This document shows positions 16,957 through 26,265 of a stretch of DNA of 64,000 nt, one piece after another. The DNA comes from DASPJL01 sp035628645. GTDB taxonomy: Bacteria; Bacteroidota; Bacteroidia; Cytophagales; Cyclobacteriaceae. Position 1 is the stretch's first letter; every line of letters begins with the position of its first letter. The stretch covers positions 20,695 through 84,694 of the forward strand of contig DASPJL010000108.1 in the NCBI GenBank assembly GCA_035628645.1, in the 5' to 3' direction. A program made the translations under genes and the position numbers. The notes under the pieces were generated by a model. The model made no database searches. It had not been told where the DNA came from and worked only from the letters and a program-made list of their open reading frames with translations.

Positions 16957-17436
16957 TTATGGCTTATAAATTAAGGCTGAAGCGTACGCAGAAACACCTT
17001 CTTCTCTTCCTACAAATCCCATGGTTTCCGTGGTGGTTGCTTTTATAGAAACATCGCTTTCCGGAATTTCCATTACCCCGGACAACACCTTTCTCATTTC
17101 ATCTATAAAAGGAGCAATCTTAGGTTCTTGAAGTAATATGGTTGAATCAATATTGCCGATTTCATAACCCTCGTTACGGATCATTTTTACCGTTTCAGTT
17201 AAAAGTATCTTACTGTCAATACCTTTATATTTAAGGTCTTTATTGGAGAAATGATAGCCAATATCCTTTAGATTGGCAGCGCCTAATAAAGAATCACAAA
17301 TGGCATGAATCAATACATCGGCATCTGAATGGCCAATTGCGCCAGAAGTGTGAGGAATTTTAATTCCACCCAACCAAAAATCACGTCCTTTTTCTAATTG
17401 GTGAACATCATAACCAAGCCCTATTCTGAACTTCAT
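16957..17436 (-). CDS. ispF: 2-C-methyl-D-erythritol 2,4-cyclodiphosphate synthase
   Basis: Forms the cyclic diphosphate in the non-mevalonate isoprenoid pathway. The 159-residue product shows the zinc ligands in GYDVHQL and the GAIGHSDADVLIHAICDSLLG motif, IGYHFSN, NIDSTILLQEPKI and TTTETMGFVGREEG. Length and motif order are standard. It is a single gene, not fused to IspD. Confidence 0.97.
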   Translation of the reverse strand: MKFRIGLGYDVHQLEKGRDFWLGGIKIPHTSGAIGHSDADVLIHAICDSLLGAANLKDIGYHFSNKDLKYKGIDSKILLTETVKMIRNEGYEIGNIDSTILLQEPKIAPFIDEMRKVLSGVMEIPESDVSIKATTTETMGFVGREEGVSAYASALIYKP

Positions 17437-17620
17437 AGAATACTAAATTAAATATTGAATAGTTTAAAGAGATAAAGTTACCTTCTTATTTCAATAAAGG
17501 ATAAGCTTGAACGGATTGTAACTCCGAATTAATTGAATACCTTAAAATTAAATCTAAACATTCCTTTATTTTTGAACATATTAATGTTTTAAAATTTAGC
17601 TAACTAAGAATTTTACCTAT

Positions 17621-19885
17621 TTGAGACCTATCTTTCTAGTTCTTTTGTTGCTTTTAATGATGCAAGAAAAGTTAATTTCCCAGGAAATACCTTTAGGCAC
17701 CTGGAGAACTCACTTTTCTTATAATTCAGCTACAACATTGGCTGTCGTCGAGGACAAGATTTTTACTGGTTCTGAAAATGGTTTCTTCTATTTTGAAAAA
17801 GAATTTAATAGCTCTGTGATTCAATCCAAAATAGATGGGTTTTCTGACATTGCTGTTAAAAAACTTAGATATGCTCCTACCAACAAAATTCTGATTGTGA
17901 TCTATTCCAATGGCGATATTGATCTTTTGGAAGAAGGAAAAATTACCAACGTCCCTACCATAAAAAATGCAGATGCCAATATTAATAAGACCATCAACCA
18001 CATTTTGATTTATAATTCAACCGCATTTATTTCTTCCGGTTTTGGTTTGGTGGTATTGGATTTAGGTAAAAAAGAAATTAAGGAAGTATATCAGAATATA
18101 GGGTCAAACGGATCAACGGTGGAAGTATTCTCTTCGGCGATCTTTCAGGATAAGATTTATCTGGCTACTTCACAAGGCCTGATGTTTGGCACTTATGCCT
18201 CAAACATAAACCTGCAGGACTTTAACAACTGGTCCACTTTCTCTTCGGAAAGCAATATCCCGGACGAAAGGATAAGTGGGATTGTTACATTTAATGATGC
18301 ATTATATGCAGGGGTAAATAATCAGGGAATATATAGGTTAGATGGGCTTCAATGGACATTAACCAATTATCCGGCAGCACAGAGAATCCGGTCCATGTCC
18401 GCATCTTCAAAAAATATGATTGTGGTTCAGGATAAAGAAATTTTAAACATTACACCTGCTGCCATCACTGTAGTAACCCATCCGGAAATTTCAACACCGT
18501 TTGAAGGGGAATATGATTCGGAGCAAAACCTTTGGATTGCCGATAGTCTAAGAGGATTGTTAAAATATGGTGCGACAGGCATTGAGTCATTTGTTCTTAA
18601 TGGGCCAATGTTAAATCATGTGACCCGGTTGCGTTATATAAATGGGAAAACCATTGTTTTGCCTGCTGATTTTTCTGCGCCCTTTGATAATAACAGCCTT
18701 GGCTTCTCTGTATTTTCAAATGGAGTTTGGACAAACTATAACTCCCTTCAAGCGGGTCCGAATAATATTCCGCCCATAAAAAACTTTGCCTCAGCTTCTT
18801 TTGACCCTAATTATCAGGTGACCTATTATGGTAGTCTTACGGGTGGGATACTCAAACAAAATGTCGATAACACTTTTGTGGAGTATAATTCTGGAAACTC
18901 TCCTTTACAATCCACGCAGTCTTTTCCGGGATTTACCAGTGTAGGCGATATTGCTTTGGATTGGGAATCAAGGCTGTGGATAACCAATTATGATGTTGCT
19001 CCGGGACAACCGGCTCTTTATTCTAAAGACTCCAATGACGACTGGAAATCATATTCCATCAATCATCCTTTTGCCAATTCAATAGTCCAGATCTTGATTG
19101 ATTATGCTAACCAGAAGTGGTTACGGGTAAATCCAGCATTAAACAATAGTGGGATCCTGGTTTTTGATGAAGCAACAGGGGCGGTCAAACATTTGAATAC
19201 CAAAAACGGAGAAGGAGGTCTTTTTAATTCCCAGATAAATAAGCTGACCGTGGATAAAAGCGGATATATATGGGCTGCTACAAACAATGGTATTTCTGTT
19301 TTTTATAATACCTATGACGTGTTTGAAAGTACGATAAACGCTACCCGGCCAATTTTTCAAAATCAATATTTACTAAAGGACAACAAATTAAACTGTATTA
19401 CCATTGATGGGGGTGACAGAAAATGGATAGGATCAGAGACCGGGGGTTTGTGGTTGTTTAATGAAGATGTTTCAGAGATGATCTATCATTTCACAACTAA
19501 AAACAGCCCTTTGCCTTCAGATAAGATATTTGACGTTACGGTTCATGAGGAAACAGGCGAGGTTTTTATTGCAACGGATAAAGGCATTGTTTCTTTCAGG
19601 GCTGATGCCACAGAAAGCGAAACTGATTTTAGCAATGTCAAAATTTTTCCAAATCCTATATTTCCCGGATTTAATGGCATTGTTGGTATTTCAGGTTTAT
19701 CGGATAATGCCACGGTTAAAATTACGGATGTTGCCGGAAATCTCGTTTTTCAAACCCTTTCTTCCGGAGGCACTGCTTCATGGGACATCAGCAGGAACAA
19801 TTTAAAAACAGGAATTTATTTTGTCTTTTCCGTTTCTGAAAATGGAGAAGAAAGCATGATCTCCAAAGTTGCCGTCATAGAATAA
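17621..19885 (+). CDS. porZ: PorZ-like T9SS outer-surface protein (beta-propeller)
   Basis: A 754-residue protein whose mature start EIPLGTWRTHFSYNSATTLA matches PorZ, the surface component of the type IX secretion attachment complex that supplies anionic LPS to the sortase in Porphyromonas. Two beta-propellers of YWTD/two-component-regulator type fill the body (GLLKYGATG, GDIALDWESRLWI, GYIWAATNNGISVF, DRKWIGSETGGLW). The C-terminal 85 residues are a T9SS sorting domain (VKIFPNPIFPG ... GIYFVFSV). The start must be TTG 17621: the next ATG (17657) would remove the hydrophobic signal. It sits one base before recO, a pairing common in this phylum. Confidence 0.85.
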   Translation: MRPIFLVLLLLLMMQEKLISQEIPLGTWRTHFSYNSATTLAVVEDKIFTGSENGFFYFEKEFNSSVIQSKIDGFSDIAVKKLRYAPTNKILIVIYSNGDIDLLEEGKITNVPTIKNADANINKTINHILIYNSTAFISSGFGLVVLDLGKKEIKEVYQNIGSNGSTVEVFSSAIFQDKIYLATSQGLMFGTYASNINLQDFNNWSTFSSESNIPDERISGIVTFNDALYAGVNNQGIYRLDGLQWTLTNYPAAQRIRSMSASSKNMIVVQDKEILNITPAAITVVTHPEISTPFEGEYDSEQNLWIADSLRGLLKYGATGIESFVLNGPMLNHVTRLRYINGKTIVLPADFSAPFDNNSLGFSVFSNGVWTNYNSLQAGPNNIPPIKNFASASFDPNYQVTYYGSLTGGILKQNVDNTFVEYNSGNSPLQSTQSFPGFTSVGDIALDWESRLWITNYDVAPGQPALYSKDSNDDWKSYSINHPFANSIVQILIDYANQKWLRVNPALNNSGILVFDEATGAVKHLNTKNGEGGLFNSQINKLTVDKSGYIWAATNNGISVFYNTYDVFESTINATRPIFQNQYLLKDNKLNCITIDGGDRKWIGSETGGLWLFNEDVSEMIYHFTTKNSPLPSDKIFDVTVHEETGEVFIATDKGIVSFRADATESETDFSNVKIFPNPIFPGFNGIVGISGLSDNATVKITDVAGNLVFQTLSSGGTASWDISRNNLKTGIYFVFSVSENGEESMISKVAVIE

Positions 19886-19886
19886 T

Positions 19887-20567
19887 ATGCTTTTTAAAAC
19901 AAAGGGAATCGTATTAAACTATATTAAATATAGAGAGTCTTCTATAATAGTAAAGATATATACAGAAGCTTTTGGAAACCAGTCTTATATCGTAAACAGC
20001 GTCAGAAGCAAGAGTGCAAAACCCAAGATTGCGCTTTATCAGCCCTTGACACTTCTTGATCTGGTGGTTTATCATAAAGAATCAACGCCTCTTCATAGAA
20101 TATCAGAGATAAAAATTGATATTCCTTTACACTCTCTTCCCTATGATTTTAAGAAGACTTGCATTGGCATGTTTTTAAAGGAGGTTTTAATTAAATGTTT
20201 AAAAGAAGAAACGGCAAATCCAGATCTGTTCAACTTTTTAAATTACTCGGTCCTTACGCTCGACAACGTTGAAAAAGGGTTTGAAAATTTTCATCTTCAA
20301 TTCCTTATTAATCTATCCAATTACCTTGGTTTTGCACCCACTTCCGCAAGAGATTTGTTTAATGAATTGTTTCAAAAAAATCTTTACAATAAAGAATTGG
20401 AAGACTTGATGAATAAGTTATTGGAATCCTCTTATACAGCTTCTTTATCAATTACAAACATGGAAAGAAGGGAGATCCTGGATATTCTTTTAAAATTCTA
20501 TGAATTAAATGTTGAAGGTTTCCGGGAGTTAAAATCAGTAGAAGTGCTAAAGGATTTAATGGGATAA
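19887..20567 (+). CDS. recO: DNA repair protein RecO
   Basis: Mediator that helps load RecA on SSB-coated single strands in the RecFOR pathway. The 226-residue product has the N-terminal OB-fold with the typical opening LFKTKGIVLNYIKYRESSIIVKIYTE and a helical C-terminal half. The zinc-binding cysteines of many RecO proteins are absent, as is usual in Bacteroidota. The start codon lies one base after the porZ stop, indicating translational coupling. Confidence 0.93.
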   Translation: MLFKTKGIVLNYIKYRESSIIVKIYTEAFGNQSYIVNSVRSKSAKPKIALYQPLTLLDLVVYHKESTPLHRISEIKIDIPLHSLPYDFKKTCIGMFLKEVLIKCLKEETANPDLFNFLNYSVLTLDNVEKGFENFHLQFLINLSNYLGFAPTSARDLFNELFQKNLYNKELEDLMNKLLESSYTASLSITNMERREILDILLKFYELNVEGFRELKSVEVLKDLMG

Positions 20568-20671
20568 TTTCCCAACCAAAAGTAACTTTCTAAAGGCCAT
20601 CCTTTTTTACAAATGCGAATATCTTTGCCAGTTTTCCCTTCCCACTTCCCATCTTCCCACTTCAATTCCCT

Positions 20672-21295
20672 TTACAGTACCTTTGAAACTATCCAATTTG
20701 TCATACACCTTGAGTTCTGTACATTTACCGTTTTAATAGGTTCCATCAATATTCCGCCAAGTTCTTCCGTTATTTTGACTAACATTTCTTCATTAACCAA
20801 AAATCGGGTGGATCCGTCTGGAACAAGGAATCTCCTATTTCCCAAAGGTTTCACAAGGTTTTCTATTCCTATATCACTTGCCAACCTGCAAAACATAAAT
20901 CCTCCAAATTTCATCACTCGCCAAATTTCTCTTACCATTTTGTTAAAATGATTTACATCCTCAGCAAAATGAAGCACGGCGCTGCAAATTATCGCATCAA
21001 AACTTCTGTTGGTATAAGGCAGATTATCTAATGATCCGTTTATGAATTTTTCCTTGTCAATAGTTGGGTCTACGCTTTGGGCAAATTTTATCAATGACTG
21101 TACTGCGGCAGGATTTTGATCAATCCCATGCACATTGTAATTGTTCTTTAGGAAATAAACAAGGTTTCTTCCTTCGCCACAGCCTGCATCCAGTATTTTC
21201 ATATTCGGCTGGAACTGGCCTTTTAAGATTTGGTCCAAAAGATAGATATCAATATTTCCAAGAAGCTGATGGAGTTCGTCCGGTAGAATTTTCAT
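20672..21295 (-). CDS. Class I SAM-dependent methyltransferase
   Basis: A 207-residue soluble enzyme of the Methyltransf_11 type. The SAM-binding motif I is ILDAGCGEGRNLVYFL near residue 35, the acidic motif is VHGIDQNPAAV and a post-motif is FDAIICSAVLHFAED. The first 30 residues contain a helix likely to cap the substrate site. The substrate is unknown and the neighbours (recO, rsmI) give no hint beyond both being general housekeeping genes. Confidence 0.8.
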   Translation of the reverse strand: MKILPDELHQLLGNIDIYLLDQILKGQFQPNMKILDAGCGEGRNLVYFLKNNYNVHGIDQNPAAVQSLIKFAQSVDPTIDKEKFINGSLDNLPYTNRSFDAIICSAVLHFAEDVNHFNKMVREIWRVMKFGGFMFCRLASDIGIENLVKPLGNRRFLVPDGSTRFLVNEEMLVKITEELGGILMEPIKTVNVQNSRCMTNWIVSKVL

Positions 21296-21570
21296 TTGTA
21301 AATAATTTATTTTTCAATGGCCACATGGAGTTCGCATGATAATCAACTTTGTTCGAGTGAGCTTTTGTTCATGCCCATTTCACGTGAAACCCTCATGGAA
21401 CAAAGTAACACAAAAAGGAATGAAAATGTCAGAGGGTTCCATACGTTCCATTGAAATTAAACACATTTACGTATGAAATCAGAAGTATTGGAATCTTATT
21501 AAGTCTCGCTTATTTTGCTTTAAAATTCAACATTTAAAATTTAACATTAATCCTTCATCCAATTATTATT

Positions 21571-21578
21571 TAGATTTG
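21571..21578 (+). promoter_or_regulatory. -7 box for rsmI
   Basis: TAGATTTG matches TAnnTTTG and ends four bases before the rsmI ATG, predicting a leaderless message. No TTG is found at 17-23 bases upstream; the AT-rich stretch before it contains degenerate ATTCAACATT-like words. Confidence 0.4.
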
Positions 21579-21582
21579 AACG

Positions 21583-22263
21583 ATGACTGAACCCACTTCC
21601 CTGTATATTGTTCCCACGCCCATAGGGAACCTTGAAGACATAACCCTTCGGGCACTCAGGATTCTGAAAGAAGTGGATGTTATCCTTGCCGAAGATACCC
21701 GAACTTCCGGATTTTTGCTTAAACATTATGAAATCAAAAAACCATTGCAAAGTTATCATGCTTTTAATGAGCATAAGGCTTTGGAGGTTTTGATAAAAAG
21801 ATTGAAATCTGGTGAAAAGATGGCGCTTATATCTGATGCTGGTACACCTGGTATTTCTGATCCGGGCTTTCTTTTGGTAAGAGGATGTTTGGAAAATGAG
21901 GTAAAAGTAGAATGCCTTCCTGGCGCTACGGCCTTTGTGCCTGCTCTGGTAAATTCAGGATTGCCCTCGGGTTCTTTTGTGTTTGAAGGGTTTTTACCTC
22001 AGAAAAAAGGTAGAAAAACGAAGCTGGATCAATTGGCCGGGGAAGTGCGGACAATAATTTTATATGAATCGCCTTTTAGACTTATAAAAACGCTGGAGCA
22101 ATTAAAGGAGGTTCTTGGAGGTGATAGAAAAGCATCTGTCTCCAGGGAATTGACCAAACTACATGAAGAGACTGTAAATAATAGTTTGGATGGGTTGATG
22201 GATTATTTTAAAGAAAAAAACATTAAAGGAGAAATTGTCATTGTTATTGCCGGATCAAAATGA
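21583..22263 (+). CDS. rsmI: 16S rRNA (cytidine-1402 2'-O)-methyltransferase
   Basis: Methylates the ribose of C1402 in the decoding centre of 16S rRNA. The 226-residue product has the tetrapyrrole-methylase fold with LYIVPTPIGNLEDITLRAL at the N-terminus, AEDTRTSGFLLKHY, SDAGTPGISDPGF and PGATAFVPALVNSGLP. It lacks the extra C-terminal domain of longer homologues, which is normal in this phylum. Its stop overlaps the start of the next gene (ATGA), so both are translated from one message. Confidence 0.95.
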   Translation: MTEPTSLYIVPTPIGNLEDITLRALRILKEVDVILAEDTRTSGFLLKHYEIKKPLQSYHAFNEHKALEVLIKRLKSGEKMALISDAGTPGISDPGFLLVRGCLENEVKVECLPGATAFVPALVNSGLPSGSFVFEGFLPQKKGRKTKLDQLAGEVRTIILYESPFRLIKTLEQLKEVLGGDRKASVSRELTKLHEETVNNSLDGLMDYFKEKNIKGEIVIVIAGSK

Positions 22264-23462
22264 TTAATAGAAAACTTTTATCAGCTCTCTTTTCATTATT
22301 TATTATTTTTTCAGGAAGAGCTACCATTTTATCAGACGAGGCCAAAATTAGCCTGATTACCATTGCTCCCGGTGAAGATCTGTATTCATCTTTCGGCCAT
22401 AGCGCCTTCTGGATTTATGATCCTAAAACAGGCTTTGACCGGATATATAATTATGGAACCTTTGACTTCAATGAACCCAATTTTTATATAAAATTTATTC
22501 GGGGGAAATTGCTTTACAGGCTGTCTATTTCTGAAATGGGCTGGTTAATGGAAGGAGCGAGGAAGGAAAATCGGGGAGTGATCGAGCAGGTACTAAACCT
22601 TGATCCTGTATCAAAGGACAATTTATTTAAGTTTTTGGAATTTAATTATCTCCCCGAAAACAGGTCTTACAAATATGATTTTTTCTTTGATAATTGCTCC
22701 ACAAGAATGAGGGATGCATTAAAAAAGGTATACGGTGATAGGTTGGAATTTAATTTACAAGTGGAGGAAGAAAGGAGCTTCAGGCAACTTCTGGATCCTT
22801 TTTTACTGGACAAGCAATGGCAGGATATGGGAATGGATATAGGGTTGGGAACTCCAGCCGACCGGACAGCTGCTCTCTACGATTACATGTATTTGCCTGA
22901 TTTTCTTATGAAGGGATTTGCATCTGCCGTAATCGAACAAGGCCGGGAAAAATTGCCGCTGGTTAAAGCCACCAATGTGCTTTTTGTTGCCGAAAAAGTA
23001 AGCAAAGATAGTACAAGCATAAGCCCTTCCCTGGTATTTTGGATCTTTTTTATTCTCGTTGTTTTGCTTACTTTTTATCAGTACCGGAAGGAGAACAGGG
23101 TCTTTTATTTTGATTGGTTCTTATTTTCGATTACCGGCTTGCTAGGATTGCTTATTCTTTTCTTATGGTTCGGAACAGACCATAATGTTACAAGAAATAA
23201 TTGGAACCTAATATGGGCGAATCCTTTTAACCTTGTTTTTGCATTTTTGTTAATAAGAAAGAGAAAGGATAAAGAGGTCGGAAAGTACTTTCTGCTTTAT
23301 GGCCTCTTGTCGTTATTGCTTTTATTGCTTTGGAAGGTTGTTCCTCAGGAATTGAATTTTCATACCATTCCATTGATTCTTTTATTAACCGTAAGAGCGC
23401 TGTTTATTTTTTATTGTCATCGATCAAAAGACCGGCTTTCTTCAAGAACTATTCAACGGTAA
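22260..23462 (+). CDS. DUF4105/Lnb-type membrane protein (putative lipoprotein N-acyltransferase)
   Basis: A 400-residue protein with a signal or anchor sequence, a periplasmic DUF4105 domain (about 25-250) and about five transmembrane helices in the last 150 residues. Candidate catalytic residues are the His in YSSFGHSAFWIYD and the Cys in FFFDNCSTRMRD, the arrangement of NlpC/P60-like papain-fold enzymes. From memory, Bacteroides proteins of this family (named Lnb) N-acylate lipoproteins in place of Lnt; function here is inferred from that. The start overlaps the rsmI stop by four bases. Confidence 0.75.
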   Translation: MINRKLLSALFSLFIIFSGRATILSDEAKISLITIAPGEDLYSSFGHSAFWIYDPKTGFDRIYNYGTFDFNEPNFYIKFIRGKLLYRLSISEMGWLMEGARKENRGVIEQVLNLDPVSKDNLFKFLEFNYLPENRSYKYDFFFDNCSTRMRDALKKVYGDRLEFNLQVEEERSFRQLLDPFLLDKQWQDMGMDIGLGTPADRTAALYDYMYLPDFLMKGFASAVIEQGREKLPLVKATNVLFVAEKVSKDSTSISPSLVFWIFFILVVLLTFYQYRKENRVFYFDWFLFSITGLLGLLILFLWFGTDHNVTRNNWNLIWANPFNLVFAFLLIRKRKDKEVGKYFLLYGLLSLLLLLLWKVVPQELNFHTIPLILLLTVRALFIFYCHRSKDRLSSRTIQR

Positions 23463-23520
23463 GTCGTATAAAACAGAAGGCTTTCTTTTATTCTTTTACC
23501 TACTCGTATTCAAAAATTTT

Positions 23521-24315
23521 ATGAACCTCAATTCCATTTGTGAACAAGTAATCGCCTTAGTCAAAAAAACGGGTCAATTTATTTTAGGGCATAGTGAAAA
23601 TTTTGACCTTTCAAAAGTTGAGTATAAAGGAGTGAATAACCTGGTTTCTTTTGTAGATAAGCAAGCCGAAATCCTTTTGGTTGAAGGTCTGAGCAAGATC
23701 TTACCGCACGCCGGATTTATAACGGAAGAAGGAACTTCTGTTATCGAAACAAAAGAGCTTAATTGGGTAATAGATCCATTGGACGGGACAACTAATTTTC
23801 TTCATGGGCTTCCTATTTATTCTATAAGTATCGGATTAATCCAGGAGCAAGAACCAATACTTGGAGTAGTGCTTGACTTGGGTAGAAATGATTGTTATTA
23901 CGCTACCAAAGAATCAAAGGCCTTTAAAAATGGAAAGACAATCCAAATTTCTAGTGCCCTAAAAATGGAAGATGGTTTATTAGCTACCGGATTTCCATAT
24001 ATGGATTTTGACCAGATGCAGGAATATCTGGAAATTTTAAAGGCGTTTATGAAAAAAACACACGGGTTGAGAAGATTAGGCGGCGCGGCCATAGATTTGA
24101 CCTATGTAGCTCATGGTAGATTTGAAGGGTATTTTGAATATAATTTAAACCCATGGGATGTAGCGGGAGGAGCTATGATTGTGAAGCAGGCAGGAGGTAT
24201 TGTTACAGATTTTGAGGGTGGAAATGATTATATTTTTGGAAAAAGTATAGTAGCTGCGGTGCCAAAAGTACATGAACAGATGTTAGAGGTTATAAAAAAG
24301 TATTGGAAGAAATAG
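23521..24315 (+). CDS. Inositol monophosphatase family protein
   Basis: A 264-residue Mg-dependent phosphatase of the IMPase/SuhB group. The metal-binding signature is WVIDPLDGTTNFLHGLP, preceded by the Glu of FITEEGTS, and the second signature is NPWDVAGGAMIVKQAGG. Possible substrates are inositol-1-phosphate or related sugar phosphates, and SuhB-like proteins can also act in rRNA transcription; sequence does not separate these. The product ends just before the first copy of the 24.3 kb repeat. Confidence 0.9.
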   Translation: MNLNSICEQVIALVKKTGQFILGHSENFDLSKVEYKGVNNLVSFVDKQAEILLVEGLSKILPHAGFITEEGTSVIETKELNWVIDPLDGTTNFLHGLPIYSISIGLIQEQEPILGVVLDLGRNDCYYATKESKAFKNGKTIQISSALKMEDGLLATGFPYMDFDQMQEYLEILKAFMKKTHGLRRLGGAAIDLTYVAHGRFEGYFEYNLNPWDVAGGAMIVKQAGGIVTDFEGGNDYIFGKSIVAAVPKVHEQMLEVIKKYWKK

Positions 24316-24335
24316 AAATTGAATAACCTATAAAA

Positions 24336-24407
24336 AAAGATACTTGGCGTAAGGAGGCTTTCACCTGCTTATCGCCAAGATCCTTCAACCAGCTATGGAA
24401 AAGAAAG
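24336..24407 (+). repeat. Structured repeat, copy A
   Basis: A 72-base element starting 20 bases after the monophosphatase stop. CTTGGCG (24343-24349) pairs with CGCCAAG (24373-24379), TAAG (24350-24353) with CTTA (24368-24371), and AGG with CCT around a six-base loop. The hairpin is followed by a block identical to copy B for 26 bases (24376-24401, containing CCTTCAACCAGCTATGG). No start codon precedes it in the frame shared with copy B. Confidence 0.7.
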
Positions 24408-24589
24408 GTACCGTATAAAGCTTATTCAATGTAGAATAAGAATATCAACCTTTCGAAAGTAAATATATATTCAAATAGGATTAGTTAAATTTTAATTAGA
24501 TAAAGTTCTATTTAATTTCGGCGAAGGTTACCTTTTATCCGATCAAGGTATAAAGTATCATATAAAAAATTGTATTTATCCTTAAAGCT

Positions 24590-24775
24590 ATGGAATTCAA
24601 AACAACAAACAGTCTGGAAAACAAAGATTCCAGGAATTATTTTTTGGAAGTTTTATTGAGGACTATGGATGATATACTTACATTTGTCTTTAAAGATACC
24701 TGGGGCAAGAGGCGGGGAGCCTTCTTACCCTCAAGATCCTTCAACCAGCTATGGAAAGAAAGACAACAAAAATAA
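24590..24775 (+). CDS. Tiny ORF whose 3' third is the repeat element
   Basis: A 61-codon ATG frame. The first 34 residues (MEFKTTNSLENKDSRNYFLEV ...) are unlike anything I recognise; the remainder, from KDTWGKRRGAF to RSFNQLWKERQQK, is the translation of repeat copy B. Copy A would also read KDTW...RSFNQLWK in frame but has no start. The base changes between copies preserve RNA pairing better than protein, so the ORF may be incidental. A start-proximal TATTTATCC motif resembles that before the gene at 44507. It is a hypothetical peptide at best. Confidence 0.3.
   Translation: MEFKTTNSLENKDSRNYFLEVLLRTMDDILTFVFKDTWGKRRGAFLPSRSFNQLWKERQQK
24692..24762 (+). repeat. Structured repeat, copy B
   Basis: The second copy, 356 bases after copy A. 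The hairpin is kept with changes on both sides: the C-G pair at 24348/24374 of copy A is G-C at 24704/24730, and the apical stem is GGC/GCC around GGGGA in place of AGG/CCT. One C-A mismatch and one G-T wobble occur in the outer stem. The 26-base 3' block (24732-24757) is identical to copy A. Confidence 0.7.
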
Positions 24776-24872
24776 AAACACTTATTTTAACCAGCACAAA
24801 TAAGCCTTTTATTCATCTTTCATTTACGTTCCAAATATAGATGTAAGATTATCAACAGGAAATTATTTTAGA

Positions 24873-26177
24873 TTAACCCTTATTTTTCTTCGATGAATCT
24901 TTTGTGCGCAAAGGATTCATTTTTTGTTTAGACCTCTTTGCCTTCTTCTTCTCATGAAATGCGCCTTTAAATTCAGGATCTTCCCTTCTTTTTTGATTAT
25001 CAATTTCCCTGGCAAAATCTTGCTTTTCTGCAAATGAAGTGGTTTCTACCTTTACCTCTGCCGGAAGTTGTTCACGGGGAATCTCCATTCTGATTATTTT
25101 TTCGATTTTGGCTATATGATATTCTTCCTCTTCTGATACAAAAGTGATGGCTTCTCCGGTTAGAAAAGCTCTACCGGTTCTTCCTATTCGATGGACATAG
25201 TCTTCATAAATGACCGGCACTTCAAAATTGATCACATGGCTTATTTTGTCCACATCTAGTCCTCTAGCCGCTACATCTGTGGCCACCAGTATCCTGGTAT
25301 TCCCTTTTTTGAAAGAATCTATTGAATTGATTCTGGTGTTTTGACCTTTGTTTGAGTGAATGATTTTGGCTTCATCGCTTATTTTTCTTGATATAAACTT
25401 AAATAAGTTATCCGCGCTTTGTTTGGTTTTTACAAACACAATTACCCGGTTGAACACTTCTGAATTCCTGAGTAAATGTTCCAATAGATTTACTTTGGTC
25501 TTGAAATTCGGAACCTCGTAGATTATTTGCTTTACAGACTCTTTGGGTGTTGCCTGAGGTGTTACTTCTATTGAAACAGGAAACTCCAGGAATTCTTCGG
25601 TAAGTTTTACCACTCTTTCTGCCATAGTTGCAGAAAAAAGCAGATTTTGGCGTTTAATGGGAATCACCTCCAGGATTCTTCTTATCTGCGGCATAAACCC
25701 CATATCCATCATTTTATCCGCTTCATCCAGAATTAAAGTTTTTATTTCTTTGAGAACTAAATCACCTCTGCCATATAAATCCAAAAGTCTACCTGGTGTA
25801 GAGACTAAGATATCTATTCCACTTTTTATTTTTTCTATTTGAGTTTTTGGCCCTATGCCGCCATAAATTCCTATAAATCTCAAGTCAAGGTGGGTAGTGA
25901 ATTGTTTCAGCACTTCTTCAATCTGCATCACCAGTTCTCTTGTAGGCGCCAGAATTAACGCTCTGGGGTTAGAACCTTGTGCATATTTTACTTTCATTAA
26001 TAAAGGTAAAACATAAGCTGCGGTTTTGCCTGTCCCTGTTTGAGCTATTCCTAAAATATCATGGCCTGCTAAAATCTGAGGAATAGCTTTAGCTTGAATT
26101 TCAGTTGGATTTTCATATCCTGCTTCATTTATAGCAGATAATAATTGTTTATTGAGTTTAAAATCTTCGAAATTCAC
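24873..26177 (-). CDS. DEAD-box RNA helicase, RhlE-like
   Basis: An ATP-dependent RNA helicase of 434 residues. All core motifs are present: Q motif (NEAGYENPTEIQAKAIP), Walker A AQTGTGKTAAYVLP, PTREL, TPGRLL, DEAD, SAT, and in domain 2 VATDVAARGLD and HRIGRTGR. The C-terminal 60 residues are a basic, Lys-rich tail (KKKAKRSKQKMNPLRTKDSSKKNKG) typical of ribosome-associated or cold-adaptation DEAD proteins. It is divergent from the dihydroorotase gene. Confidence 0.93.
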   Translation of the reverse strand: MNFEDFKLNKQLLSAINEAGYENPTEIQAKAIPQILAGHDILGIAQTGTGKTAAYVLPLLMKVKYAQGSNPRALILAPTRELVMQIEEVLKQFTTHLDLRFIGIYGGIGPKTQIEKIKSGIDILVSTPGRLLDLYGRGDLVLKEIKTLILDEADKMMDMGFMPQIRRILEVIPIKRQNLLFSATMAERVVKLTEEFLEFPVSIEVTPQATPKESVKQIIYEVPNFKTKVNLLEHLLRNSEVFNRVIVFVKTKQSADNLFKFISRKISDEAKIIHSNKGQNTRINSIDSFKKGNTRILVATDVAARGLDVDKISHVINFEVPVIYEDYVHRIGRTGRAFLTGEAITFVSEEEEYHIAKIEKIIRMEIPREQLPAEVKVETTSFAEKQDFAREIDNQKRREDPEFKGAFHEKKKAKRSKQKMNPLRTKDSSKKNKG

Positions 26178-26265
26178 TTTTAAATATTTTGAGTTGAAAA
26201 GAACATCCTAAATTGCGGTATCTTTTTAAAGCTATATTGGAATCTATTCTATAAAACCTCCGACT

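Noticed and set aside
24327..24432. Coding frame through repeat copy A (KDTWRKEAF...RSFNQLWK)
   Set aside because: No start codon in frame; a stop lies just upstream. Treated as a structured repeat and not as a gene.
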